A stretch of 18,753 bases of DNA from Anaerolineales bacterium UBA3499 (lineage in GTDB: Bacteria; Chloroflexota; Anaerolineae; Anaerolineales; UBA11657). A program made the position numbers and the translations under genes. The notes under the pieces are model-generated. The model did not search any database. It was given only the letters and a program-made list of their open reading frames with translations, and was not told the DNA's origin. The stretch lies in the NCBI GenBank assembly GCA_002377585.1, contig DFQC01000040.1, forward strand, positions 1-18,753, given 5' to 3'. Shown here in pieces: positions 8,188 through 16,746 of the stretch. Positions within the stretch are counted from its first letter, which is position 1. Every line of letters starts with the position of its first letter.

Positions 8188-8337
8188 ATAGTTTTGCATA
8201 TGGATCATATTAGGGCGCGTGCAATTTTGGACAATTGATTTATCGATCTATGTTTTAGCATTGATTTTATTGTATATATATATTAGCTTGGTGATTAATA
8301 TGGTTCTGCATTTAATATAGTTTATTAGTTATCGTTT
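8188..8337 (+). promoter_or_regulatory. AT-rich leader before uxaB, possible internal promoter
   Basis: A 150-bp AT-rich non-coding stretch between the palindrome and the uxaB start. Weak sigma-70-like candidates are TTGGAC (8227-8232) with TATGTT (8249-8254, 16-bp spacer) and TTGGTG (8288-8293) with TTTAAT (8311-8316, 17-bp spacer). Neither is close to consensus. No terminator hairpin with a T-run is seen. The length and composition suggest a second transcription start for the hexonate genes, but the exact promoter cannot be assigned. Confidence 0.3.
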
Positions 8338-9456
8338 ATGACAAAGGACAATACGCAAATCTTACAGTTCGGTAGCGGAAAATTTTTGAGAGGGTTTGTT
8401 GATTTATTTGCCCAACAGGCAATAGACGATGGGCTAGAAGTTTGGCCCATTACAGTGGTGCAATCAACTGGTATTGAACGAGTTGCGCAGCTTCGGTTGC
8501 AGGATTGTAGGTATGCGGCTTATATACGGGGATTTCTCGGTGATGAGGAAATCCAGGACGATATAGAAGTAAAATCTATAGGGAAGGCTCTTAGTGCTGA
8601 ACATGACTGGTTGGAGATATTAGATATTTGCCGTACAGTAGAATCTATTGTGATCACCTCAAATGTTACTGAAGCTGGTTATGTTTTGGACAAAACCAGT
8701 CTGGATATGACCTGCTGCCCTAAATCATTCCCTGCTAAGTTGCTTTCAGTTTTGATTAGTCGATACAAGGCTAATTTAAGTAACGTTACTGTGGTGCCAT
8801 GTGAACTTATAGAAAATAACGCGCATGCCTTGCTAAACGTGGTCATTGATCAGGCAAAGGTTTGGAATGTCACAAAGGATTGTCTTGACTGGATTAGAGA
8901 AGATGTGGTTTGGTTGAATACGCTTGTAGACAGAATAGTGGCATCTCCATCATATGAATATAATAGTGTACAGAACAATACTTTAGATGTAATGACTGAG
9001 CCATATGCTCTTTGGGCAATTCAATCTACTAGTCAGTGTGGATTACCTTTTGAGCATGATGCGATTGATATGCGCAACAATCTTTTTGAGGTAACATTGT
9101 GTAAACTACGTATTTTAAATGGTGCTCATACTGCACTAGCCCAATCTGTACTGTGTTCAAATGATTTTACTGTTCGAGAAGCATTGGATAATCCAGCAAC
9201 ATTACAGTGGGTCAGGGATTTATTGTATTCTGAAATTGCTCCAACTCTTGTTGATAGAGCAGTAGATGCCATCGAATTCGTAGACACTACTTTAAGTCGA
9301 TTGTACAATCCGTACATTGCACACAAACTTTCGGATATTAGATTGATGCATGAAACAAAACTCCGCAAGAGATTGTTGCCTACTTATTATGAATATATTG
9401 ATCAGAATGATCAGCAACCTCCAATATTGTCAGAACTTTTGCGGGACTTAATTTGA
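8338..9456 (+). CDS. uxaB: Tagaturonate reductase (altronate oxidoreductase), mannitol dehydrogenase family
   Basis: NAD-dependent polyol/hexonate dehydrogenase of the mannitol dehydrogenase family, 372 residues, interconverting D-tagaturonate and D-altronate. Landmarks of the UxaB branch are ILQFGSGKFLRGFVD (nucleotide-binding start, residues 8-22), TSNVTEAGY (107-115), FPAKLLSVL (131-139), VVPCELIENN (152-161), NTLVDRIV (194-201), and KLRILNGAHTA (256-266), the conserved active-site helix. It is clearly shorter than E. coli UxaB (about 480 residues) but keeps both domains. ATG 8338 opens the frame; no good Shine-Dalgarno sequence precedes it. The zinc dehydrogenase follows within 10 bases and the altronate dehydratase after that, so the gene context supports this product. 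UxuB (fructuronate reductase) is a relative, but the closeness to UxaB motifs and the uxaA neighbour favour UxaB. Confidence 0.9.
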   Translation: MTKDNTQILQFGSGKFLRGFVDLFAQQAIDDGLEVWPITVVQSTGIERVAQLRLQDCRYAAYIRGFLGDEEIQDDIEVKSIGKALSAEHDWLEILDICRTVESIVITSNVTEAGYVLDKTSLDMTCCPKSFPAKLLSVLISRYKANLSNVTVVPCELIENNAHALLNVVIDQAKVWNVTKDCLDWIREDVVWLNTLVDRIVASPSYEYNSVQNNTLDVMTEPYALWAIQSTSQCGLPFEHDAIDMRNNLFEVTLCKLRILNGAHTALAQSVLCSNDFTVREALDNPATLQWVRDLLYSEIAPTLVDRAVDAIEFVDTTLSRLYNPYIAHKLSDIRLMHETKLRKRLLPTYYEYIDQNDQQPPILSELLRDLI

Positions 9457-9466
9457 GAGAAAACAA

Positions 9467-10498
9467 ATGAAAGCTATAGTATTAGAGTCACCTAATCAGA
9501 TTGTGTACAAGAATATTCAAGACAATCATCTCGTTGACAGTAATAGCGTGCTGGTTAAACCACGCGTTGTAGGCATATGCGGGACTGATTATCATGCATA
9601 TATGGGGAAACAACCTTTCATCAATTATCCTTTAGTAATTGGTCATGAATTGGGTGTGGAAGTCTTAGAGGTTGGGTGTGATGTTACCAATGTTGAACCT
9701 GGTGATGCCTGTGCTGTGGAACCATATATGGGATGTCAGGAGCAGGGTGAGACCCTGTGTTTTGCATGCAAACGCGGTCATACTAACCATTGCTTGCGAT
9801 TGAAAGTGTTAGGTGTTCATATGGATGGAGGCTTGTGCGAACAGTTTGTTGTGCCGTCCAATAAGTTACATCGTTCCGGTGAATTGAAATATGAGCAGCT
9901 AGCACTGATTGAGACTCTTGCAATTGGATATCATGCTGTGAATCGATCAGGGATATCTGCACATGATACTGTTCTCGTTGTCGGAGCAGGGCCAATAGGA
10001 CTAAGTATTATCCAGAGTATCAATCTGGTTGGTGCTGATACTATGGTTCTAGATGTAAATGAAAGTAGAGTCCAGTTTGCAAAAAAGTACTTTGGAGTAA
10101 AAAATACTTTTGTTAACCCAGAGACTATATCAAATGAAATGAGGTCTATTTTGAATGGTGATATGCCTACTGCTGTATTTGATGCGACAGGAAACACAAA
10201 GTCTATGGAATCTAGCTTTGATTATGTAGGAAGTGGTGGCAAGATAATTCTAGTAGGGTTTAATAGAGAAAATATAGTGATAAATGACGAACAATTTCAT
10301 AGAAATGAACTTAGCTTGATGGCTAGCAGGAATGCTCTTCCAGGTGATTTCACGAATCTAATAGCATTGATGGAGGATGGAATTATTGATACCAGTCATT
10401 GGATCACTGAACGTGAGAACTGGAGTGCTCTAGTGACGACAATGTCAATATGGTCTGATGCTACGGAGTTAATAAAGGGCGTTGTTGACATAAGTTAG
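9467..10498 (+). CDS. Zinc-dependent dehydrogenase, LgoD/RspB-like (probable L-galactonate 5-dehydrogenase)
   Basis: Medium-chain zinc alcohol dehydrogenase of 343 residues. Catalytic zinc ligands: C38 in GICGTD, H60-E61 in GHEL, and E149. The Rossmann motif is VVGAGPIGL (171-179). A structural zinc site uses C90, C98, C101 and C109; the first interval is longer than the usual CxxC. Features shared with the E. coli LgoD (YjjN) and RspB group are QPFxxYPxVIGHE, LGVHMDGG, FHRNELSLMASRNA (near 277-290) and the terminal ELIKGV. LgoD oxidises L-galactonate to D-tagaturonate, which is exactly the substrate of the adjacent uxaB product. That assignment is therefore favoured by similarity and context, without direct proof; L-gulonate or another polyol acid is the alternative. 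It starts 10 bases after uxaB, with a purine-rich GAGAG upstream. Confidence 0.85.
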   Translation: MKAIVLESPNQIVYKNIQDNHLVDSNSVLVKPRVVGICGTDYHAYMGKQPFINYPLVIGHELGVEVLEVGCDVTNVEPGDACAVEPYMGCQEQGETLCFACKRGHTNHCLRLKVLGVHMDGGLCEQFVVPSNKLHRSGELKYEQLALIETLAIGYHAVNRSGISAHDTVLVVGAGPIGLSIIQSINLVGADTMVLDVNESRVQFAKKYFGVKNTFVNPETISNEMRSILNGDMPTAVFDATGNTKSMESSFDYVGSGGKIILVGFNRENIVINDEQFHRNELSLMASRNALPGDFTNLIALMEDGIIDTSHWITERENWSALVTTMSIWSDATELIKGVVDIS

Positions 10499-10535
10499 AA
10501 AAAACTACAAATGGTTATGGAATACAGCCTGTATT

Positions 10536-13217
10536 ATGTTGCTTTACTTACCACATCCTAGAGATAATGTAGCTGTTGCTACACAAGATGGAGCCGTGGG
10601 CGATTCTGGCACTACTCAATTGGGATCTTCCATCAAGCTTGTATCGGATGTTCCAGTAGGATTCAGGGTGGCAATTGAAGATATCGAATGTGGAGATAAA
10701 CTGCTTTCTTGGGGCAATGTTTTTGGCGTGGCCAATAGTGATATTAAAATAGGCCAAGCTATTTATAACAATGCTAGTGTTGAAGCGCTAAAGGATTCGT
10801 TTAGAACCACTACAGGTCCCATTACAGAAAATTTTATAGATCATAGTTCCGATTACAGTGCTGATTCTATTTGTGTGGTTAATCGTACACGTACGATTAA
10901 CTCAAAAGCTGCACCAAAGTTTTTGGGTTACGAGCGTGGAGGTGGTAGGGGAATTGGTACGAGAAATTATATTGCTGTTGTTGCCACATCTTCTTTGGCA
11001 GCAACCTGTGCTAGATTGATAGTGCAAGAGGTAAATCATTTTACACACAATCTCGAAAATCTAAATGGGGTTGTCTGTGTTGAACATACAGAAGGGTCGA
11101 GCGTTGATGCTAGTAACACAGATATAGTATTACGCACACTGGCTGGTTTTCTTGTGCATCCGAATCTTGCTGCAGTTTTGTTGGTTGATCATCCTGATGC
11201 AAAAGTACAAAGCACCAATATTATTAACTATCTCCAAAAGAATCAATGTGATATCTTGCCGGCAGTTCATCAGGCGGTGGAAATCGATAGTAACCCTAGT
11301 CAATCTATAGATCAGGGAGTACAAATTGTACGTAATTGGATTGATGATGCTAATAGTGCTGTGCTGTCCACTCATGATATTAGCGGTCTAAAAATAGCTT
11401 TGCAATGTGGAGGTTCTGATGCATTTTCTGGCATAACAGGAAATCCATTAATGGCTATGGTATCCAGCAAACTAATTGCTCATGGAGGATCCATAAATTT
11501 TAGTGAAACTCCAGAATTGATTGGTGCAGAATCATATGTCCTTAATAAGGTTGCAAGTTATGACATAAGTGATTCTTTTATGGGAAGTGTTAATCGATAC
11601 AAAGATTGGATGAGTAAACATGGTCATTCTGCAGATGGAAATCCTTCACACGGTAATCTGATGCGTGGACTGTATAACATTACCATTAAGTCCCTCGGGG
11701 CTGCCATGAAACGACCTCATGACCTGCCGCTTGAACATGTGATTCAATACTCGGAACTTATGACTGATCAGGGCTCATATTTTATGAACAGTCCTGGTAA
11801 TGATATCGAGAGTGTTACAGGACAAGTTGCATCCGGATGTAATTTGATTATGTTTGTAACCGGCAACGGATCTGTAACCAATTTCCCTTTTGTTCCCACA
11901 GTAAAGATCATAACTACGTCCGCTGTATATAACAATCTATCATCTGAGATGGATGTTAATGCTGGCAGGATTTTGGAAGAATATAGTCTCGAGGAAGAAT
12001 CAAAGAGAATGTATTCCCTGATTCAGGATGTGGCATCTGGACAGGAAACGGTTGGTGAAAAGGCGGGTCATAGTCAGGTCCAGATTTGGAGAGACTGGGG
12101 AAGCAAGCCGGAAAAAGAGACATATATGGAGCAACAGACTTTAGGATTAGACGGCCAAGCATTATCTGTACGTAATCATCTTATAATGGACAATCTGTCT
12201 GTCAAGATGAAGGGAGTAGCCAGTGGTACATCTAATCGACAATATAGTCTAATTTTACCTACGAGTCTGTGCGCTGGCCAGGTAGCAAATATGGCCGCGA
12301 AAAGATTAAATATTAATTGTGTAGCAGATGACCCGCTATCTAAATATGTGACGTTGCCTCATACAGAAGGATGTGGAGTTTCAAGTGGACACTCCGAGAA
12401 AATTTTATTGAATATATTGAAAGGCTATCTTTGTCATCCACTTATTAGAGATAGTTTGGTTTTGGAGCATGGTTGTGAAAAACTACATTTGGGATATATG
12501 CGCAGATTTCTATTAGAGGAGAATATAGATCCGTCGACCTATGGATGGGCAAGTATTCAAAAGGATGGAGGTATCGAATCGGTATTGGTGAAGATAGAAG
12601 ATTGGTTTTATCGCAGTGAAGTTGAGAATTTGGTAAACAAACCTACTATAAACATATCCAAACATGTTTATAGTATAGGAATTCTTGGGGACTGTTATAT
12701 AACTTCGGAAGTAGCTAAGGGTTTTGCTATGTTATGTCAAACGATGGTCGACGCTGGAATTTCTGTTGTTTTGCCCAAATTTATTAGTCTGTTGCAATCG
12801 CAGATATTTTTAGAGGAATTGTTCGGAAGTACTAGTGTGACTCCCAATATTGCAGCTGCCAATGTGCCTCAACTTGCAGGAGTCTATATTATGGAAACGC
12901 ACAGTGATCAATTCGTTGAAAACATGACAGTAATAGGTGCATCTGGAGTTCAATTATTTGTTGCATATGATGACAGTATATTGCCTCATGGTCATCCATT
13001 TATTCCTATGTTACGTATTTTTTCTGGTGCAAGTGACGCACAGGCTAGCAGTACACAGGTGTTTGATGTCAAAACAGCAAGCACTTCTTGGTCATGGATA
13101 GAGGAGATAGTAGATGCAATACAGAACATACAATCTGGAAAGTTTGAGGTCCAATTGATGCTTGATGAATACGTAGATTTTCAAATTCCTAGAGGTCCAT
13201 CCGCTGTTTCTATGTAA
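10536..13217 (+). CDS. uxaA: Altronate dehydratase UxaA with tandem duplicated UxaA domain
   Basis: Dehydratase of the UxaA/GarD family, converting D-altronate to 2-keto-3-deoxy-D-gluconate. At 893 residues it is much longer than E. coli UxaA (about 495). Order: SAF-type domain (1-90; DNVAVA near 10-15), first UxaA core (about 128-520), second diverged UxaA core (about 556-880). The first core keeps CGGSDAFSGITGNP (291-304), ASGC (432-435) and FVPTVKI (452-458), but where E. coli has HTYGC and GLGCE it reads HTEGSS (184-189) and DHPD (218-221). The second core has the reverse pattern: LPHTEGCG (607-614) and EHGCEKLH (644-651) are present, while CGGSD is degenerate (around 717-722) and the late GC motif reads GASGV. 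ATG 10536 matches the family start; no Shine-Dalgarno is seen. It lies 37 bases after the zinc dehydrogenase gene. Confidence 0.88.
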   Translation: MLLYLPHPRDNVAVATQDGAVGDSGTTQLGSSIKLVSDVPVGFRVAIEDIECGDKLLSWGNVFGVANSDIKIGQAIYNNASVEALKDSFRTTTGPITENFIDHSSDYSADSICVVNRTRTINSKAAPKFLGYERGGGRGIGTRNYIAVVATSSLAATCARLIVQEVNHFTHNLENLNGVVCVEHTEGSSVDASNTDIVLRTLAGFLVHPNLAAVLLVDHPDAKVQSTNIINYLQKNQCDILPAVHQAVEIDSNPSQSIDQGVQIVRNWIDDANSAVLSTHDISGLKIALQCGGSDAFSGITGNPLMAMVSSKLIAHGGSINFSETPELIGAESYVLNKVASYDISDSFMGSVNRYKDWMSKHGHSADGNPSHGNLMRGLYNITIKSLGAAMKRPHDLPLEHVIQYSELMTDQGSYFMNSPGNDIESVTGQVASGCNLIMFVTGNGSVTNFPFVPTVKIITTSAVYNNLSSEMDVNAGRILEEYSLEEESKRMYSLIQDVASGQETVGEKAGHSQVQIWRDWGSKPEKETYMEQQTLGLDGQALSVRNHLIMDNLSVKMKGVASGTSNRQYSLILPTSLCAGQVANMAAKRLNINCVADDPLSKYVTLPHTEGCGVSSGHSEKILLNILKGYLCHPLIRDSLVLEHGCEKLHLGYMRRFLLEENIDPSTYGWASIQKDGGIESVLVKIEDWFYRSEVENLVNKPTINISKHVYSIGILGDCYITSEVAKGFAMLCQTMVDAGISVVLPKFISLLQSQIFLEELFGSTSVTPNIAAANVPQLAGVYIMETHSDQFVENMTVIGASGVQLFVAYDDSILPHGHPFIPMLRIFSGASDAQASSTQVFDVKTASTSWSWIEEIVDAIQNIQSGKFEVQLMLDEYVDFQIPRGPSAVSM

Positions 13218-13279
13218 CATGTTTTGAGTAGACATGATTAGTACAATGTATCGACTATTTATATGATGGAGAACTGGTT

Positions 13280-14716
13280 ATGACAAATATTATTGTTTTG
13301 TTGACAGATCAGCAGGCGCTGCATTCAATTGGTTCTTATGGCTCAGGAATTTGTCAGACACCAAATATAGATGCTCTGGCTGCTGATGGAATTAGATTTA
13401 CTCATGCATACACCCCCTGTGCTTTATGTACTCCTGCTAGAGCTAGTCTTCTGACTGGACTTTACCCGCACAAACACGGAGCCATACACAATACAGGTAC
13501 GCACTTGCCATTTTCTCCCGAATTGATTGGTCAGGGTCTTTCAGTATATCCCTCTACAATGCAGGAAAGTGGTTACCAACTAGGATATGCTGGCAAGTGG
13601 CATAGTGGCATTATCAATAGTGCTCATGATGCAGGATTTACCGGATATGGACCACCTGATTATGGAAACTGTTGGGAATCGAGTGAATTTGAACAATATT
13701 TGCGAAACAATAATTTGAAAAGACCAGAAAAAATACTGGAATTCTATGCTGAGGGCAAGCCCCAATATGGTTATGGTGATGCAAGTGGCTATGTGGATGG
13801 TGCCATTGAAGCTACACCAAGCGGCTTTCTAACAAACAAGACCATCGAACTTATTGATCAATTTAGTATGGTTGACCGACCATTTTTCATGATGACTAGT
13901 TTTTGGGGACCACATGCTCCTTATTTGCCTGCCGCTGATTTTGCAGATATGTATAATCCTCAAGAAATTCCAGAATGGGATAGTTTTAGTGATGATTTAC
14001 GGAACAAACCCTATATTCATAGTATTTATAGGAAGTATATTTTTCCTGGAGCAGCTAGTTCGAATTGGGACGTCTGGTCTAAGGTTGTTTCACGTTATTA
14101 TGGTTTTGTCAGTATGATTGACTATCAAATAGGATTGATTGTGCAACATTTGCGAGATAAGAGATTGTATGATGATACCTTGATCATATTTGCGTCGGAC
14201 CATGGTGAAACCATAGGAATCCATGGTGGTGCGTTTGATAAAGGAGCTATGGCATATGAAGAGGTATACAACGTACCTCTAATTGTGAAGACCAAAGGTA
14301 ATCACAATGCTGGCAGTACTAACCACGACTTTGTTAGTTTGTTGGATTTACCTAGCACATTTTGTGATCTTGCCGGATCGAATAATGAGTCATCTCATGG
14401 GAAAAGTTTGGTGCCATTGTTGGATGGTCAAGGTACGAATGGGCGTGAGCACCTCATGTCTCAATTTCACGGCCATCGTTTTCCGGTGGCTCAACGCATG
14501 CTATGGTGGGACAAATATAAATTTGTTTTGAACTTTGCGGACAAGGATGAGTTGTATGATCTGGATAAGGACCAGTATGAAATGGACAATTTGATTGATC
14601 GGAGTGAATGTAGTGAGGTGATTGACGAATGTAAACATAGATTACTGATATCTATGGATGAAGTAGATGACACTCTTGGTCCCCAGGCCCGACATTTACT
14701 TGAAAGAGAAATATAG
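13280..14716 (+). CDS. Type I formylglycine-dependent sulfatase 3
   Basis: Family S1 sulfatase of 478 residues. Signature C50-T-P-A-R fits CxPxR, with Cys50 the residue to be oxidised to formylglycine. Other expected residues are D10-Q11 in LLTDQQ, K106 and H108 in GKWH, H212 in GPHAP, D307-H308 in ASDHG, and K321. The N-terminus starts directly with the first beta-strand (NIIVLLTDQQ), so there is no signal peptide and the enzyme should be cytoplasmic. GGAG at 13268-13271 lies eight bases before ATG 13280, one of the clearest ribosome-binding sites in the window. The 62-bp gap after uxaA has no clear terminator. The maturase gene that would activate it follows 16 bases after its stop. The three sulfatases are diverged from one another, which suggests different sulfate positions or linkages. 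Confidence 0.96.
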   Translation: MTNIIVLLTDQQALHSIGSYGSGICQTPNIDALAADGIRFTHAYTPCALCTPARASLLTGLYPHKHGAIHNTGTHLPFSPELIGQGLSVYPSTMQESGYQLGYAGKWHSGIINSAHDAGFTGYGPPDYGNCWESSEFEQYLRNNNLKRPEKILEFYAEGKPQYGYGDASGYVDGAIEATPSGFLTNKTIELIDQFSMVDRPFFMMTSFWGPHAPYLPAADFADMYNPQEIPEWDSFSDDLRNKPYIHSIYRKYIFPGAASSNWDVWSKVVSRYYGFVSMIDYQIGLIVQHLRDKRLYDDTLIIFASDHGETIGIHGGAFDKGAMAYEEVYNVPLIVKTKGNHNAGSTNHDFVSLLDLPSTFCDLAGSNNESSHGKSLVPLLDGQGTNGREHLMSQFHGHRFPVAQRMLWWDKYKFVLNFADKDELYDLDKDQYEMDNLIDRSECSEVIDECKHRLLISMDEVDDTLGPQARHLLEREI

Positions 14717-14732
14717 ATGTGTCTAAATATCA

Positions 14733-16034
14733 ATGATTGATACATCAGAAGTTTCAGATTTGGTAACTGTAGATCCATTTAATGTGATGCTCAAACCTCG
14801 GGGCGCCATATGTAATTTGGATTGTAAATATTGTTATTATCTGAGGAAAGAAGATCTTTATGCAAATTCCTCGTTTCGCATGGATACGCATGTCTTGGAG
14901 AAATTTGTTAGAGAATATATAGCTGCTCAGGTAGGCCCTGAAGTGGTTTTTTCATGGCAGGGTGGCGAACCTACGCTTATGGGCATTGATTACTTTAGGC
15001 AAGCAGTCGAGTTTCAAAATAAATATTCTCGTCCAGGAATGCGAATCACTAATGCGTTCCAGACTAATGGTGTACTTATAGATGACGAATGGTGTAGGTT
15101 TTTTAGAGATAATGCGTTTTTACTGGGTATTAGTCTTGATGGGCCTATTGAATTACATGATGCGTATAGGGTAGATAAAGGCGGAGATGGTACTTTCGAT
15201 GATGTTATGCGGGGTATTGACTATGTGAAGAGGTATGAAGTAGAGTACAACATTCTAACTACCGTCCATTCTGTTAATAGCAAACATCCACTGACTGTAT
15301 ACAAATTCTTACGAGACATTGTAGGCGCTAAATATATACAATTTATCCCCATTGTTGAAAAGATGAATATTGGGAGTCATGATCAGTTGAGAGTAAGCGA
15401 ACGTTCTGTGAAATCTGAGGACTATGGTAGTTTTCTACTTACAATATATGATGAATGGGTTGCTCGTGACGTGGGAACAATCTTTGTTCAAATCTTTGAT
15501 GTGGCTCTTGCTGCGTGGTCAGGAATGAGACCTGGTCTATGTGTCTTTGAAGAAACTTGTGGTAGTGCTTTGGCGATGGAACATAATGGAGATCTCTATT
15601 CCTGTGATCATTTTGTTGAACAAGATTATCTGTTAGGGAACCTGATGGATGGCAATATAATTGAACTGGTTTCTTCATCTCAGCAGCAACAGTTTGGGTT
15701 AGCAAAGCGTGATGATTTGCCAACATATTGTCTGGAATGTGAAGTTCGATTTGTATGTAACGGTGGTTGCCCTAAAAACAGATTTATTGTTACTCCAGAA
15801 GGCGATGATGGACTTAATTATTTGTGTGCAGGTTACAAACAATTTTTCACTGGCATAAATATGTCCATGAACTATATGGCGTCATTAGTGAAACATAAAA
15901 GGCCGGCATCGGATGTAATGGATTGGATTCGGAGTGAGAAACTTGACTGGATTAAGCGTGTAAAAGCGGTTAATCGTAATGATCTTTGTCCATGCGGGAG
16001 TGGCAAGAAATACAAGAAATGTTGCATGATATAA
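14733..16034 (+). CDS. Anaerobic sulfatase-maturating enzyme (radical SAM/SPASM) with C-terminal SEC-C motif
   Basis: Radical SAM enzyme of 433 residues that converts the CxPxR cysteine of sulfatases to C-alpha-formylglycine without oxygen (anSME/AtsB group). The [4Fe-4S]-SAM motif is C27-N-L-D-C31-K-Y-C34, preceded by MLKPRGAICNLDCKYCYY, which is typical of anSME. FSWQGGEPTL (about 73-82), FQTNG and LLGISLDGP follow in order. The SPASM region supplies auxiliary cluster cysteines in ETCGSALAMEHNGDLYSCDH and YCLECEVRFVCNGGCPKNRF. The last residues (NDLCPCGSGKKYKKCC) form a SEC-C zinc-binding motif, best known from the SecA tail, joined by a short linker. ATG 14733 has no evident Shine-Dalgarno sequence. 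Its place right after sulfatase 3, with all three sulfatases of the Cys type, gives it an obvious set of substrates. Confidence 0.94.
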   Translation: MIDTSEVSDLVTVDPFNVMLKPRGAICNLDCKYCYYLRKEDLYANSSFRMDTHVLEKFVREYIAAQVGPEVVFSWQGGEPTLMGIDYFRQAVEFQNKYSRPGMRITNAFQTNGVLIDDEWCRFFRDNAFLLGISLDGPIELHDAYRVDKGGDGTFDDVMRGIDYVKRYEVEYNILTTVHSVNSKHPLTVYKFLRDIVGAKYIQFIPIVEKMNIGSHDQLRVSERSVKSEDYGSFLLTIYDEWVARDVGTIFVQIFDVALAAWSGMRPGLCVFEETCGSALAMEHNGDLYSCDHFVEQDYLLGNLMDGNIIELVSSSQQQQFGLAKRDDLPTYCLECEVRFVCNGGCPKNRFIVTPEGDDGLNYLCAGYKQFFTGINMSMNYMASLVKHKRPASDVMDWIRSEKLDWIKRVKAVNRNDLCPCGSGKKYKKCCMI

Positions 16035-16039
16035 ATTAA

Positions 16040-16063
16040 ATGGTATCTTTATGTTGATACTAT
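16040..16063 (+). other. Small hairpin before eda
   Basis: ATGGTATC (16040-16047) can pair with GATACTAT (16056-16063) as an 8-bp stem with one G-U pair and an 8-nt loop. There is no T-run, so it is not a convincing terminator. It lies in the 68-bp gap between the maturase and aldolase genes and could be an RNA-processing or stability element, or chance. Confidence 0.25.
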
Positions 16064-16102
16064 GTGCGTAACTAGTGTGATTTGCATCGGGACATAATAA
16101 CC

Positions 16103-16744
16103 ATGAATAAAATTATTGAGAAAATTAGTGCAATGGGAGTAGTACCAGTTGTTGCTATCGAGAATTCTGCGGATGCTGTTGGTTTGGGAGATGCATTGAT
16201 GAATGGAGGTTTACCATGTGCTGAAATAACATTTAGGACCGCAGCTGCAGCTAGTGCAATTAGAACTCTATGTAATTCGCACCCGGGAATACTTGTAGGA
16301 GCCGGAACTATATTAACAACGTCAGATGCTGAAAAAGCGGTTGATGCTGGTGCAAGCTTTGTCGTAACACCCGGTTTTGACAGTGATTTAGTGGAGTGGT
16401 GTTTGGCTCAAAGCATTCCTGTTATACCTGGTGTGATGACTCCAACAGACATCAATTCTGCTATCAATAGAAAATTAAATGTGCTGAAATTTTTTCCGGC
16501 TGAAGCAGCTGGTGGGATCAAGACACTAAAAGCTATTAGCGGGCCATATGGAAGCATAAAATTCGTGCCTACTGGAGGCATTACTATTAGTAATTTAGAA
16601 GAGTATCTTTCTTTACCTAATGTTGTGGCCTGTGGAGGAAGTTGGCTAGTGAATAAAGACCAAATTTCCAGGGGTGAATTTGATAAAATTGAGTCTCTGG
16701 TCCGTGAAGCAGTGCAACTTATAGACCGTATACGAGGTAAATAG
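16103..16744 (+). CDS. eda: 2-keto-3-deoxy-6-phosphogluconate aldolase (KDPG aldolase)
   Basis: Class I aldolase of 213 residues that cleaves KDPG to pyruvate and D-glyceraldehyde-3-phosphate, the last step of the hexonate route encoded here. Landmarks: E41 in CAEITFRT (general acid/base), GAGTI (66-70), VTPGF (88-92), VIPGVMTPTD (107-116), the Schiff-base K129 in LKFFPAE (128-134), and the phosphate-binding PTGGI (156-160). Start: ATG 16103, with GGG 11 bases upstream, gives the usual family N-terminus; a TTG at 16082 would only add seven unlikely residues. KdgK follows after two bases, so the two are surely translated from one mRNA. KDPGal aldolase (DgoA) is a close relative, but the altronate-to-KDG context favours KDPG. 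Confidence 0.93.
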   Translation: MNKIIEKISAMGVVPVVAIENSADAVGLGDALMNGGLPCAEITFRTAAAASAIRTLCNSHPGILVGAGTILTTSDAEKAVDAGASFVVTPGFDSDLVEWCLAQSIPVIPGVMTPTDINSAINRKLNVLKFFPAEAAGGIKTLKAISGPYGSIKFVPTGGITISNLEEYLSLPNVVACGGSWLVNKDQISRGEFDKIESLVREAVQLIDRIRGK

Positions 16745-16746
16745 TT

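Noticed and set aside
13571..13579. TGGTTACCA inside sulfatase 3
   Set aside because: Short, within a clear coding region; expected by chance.
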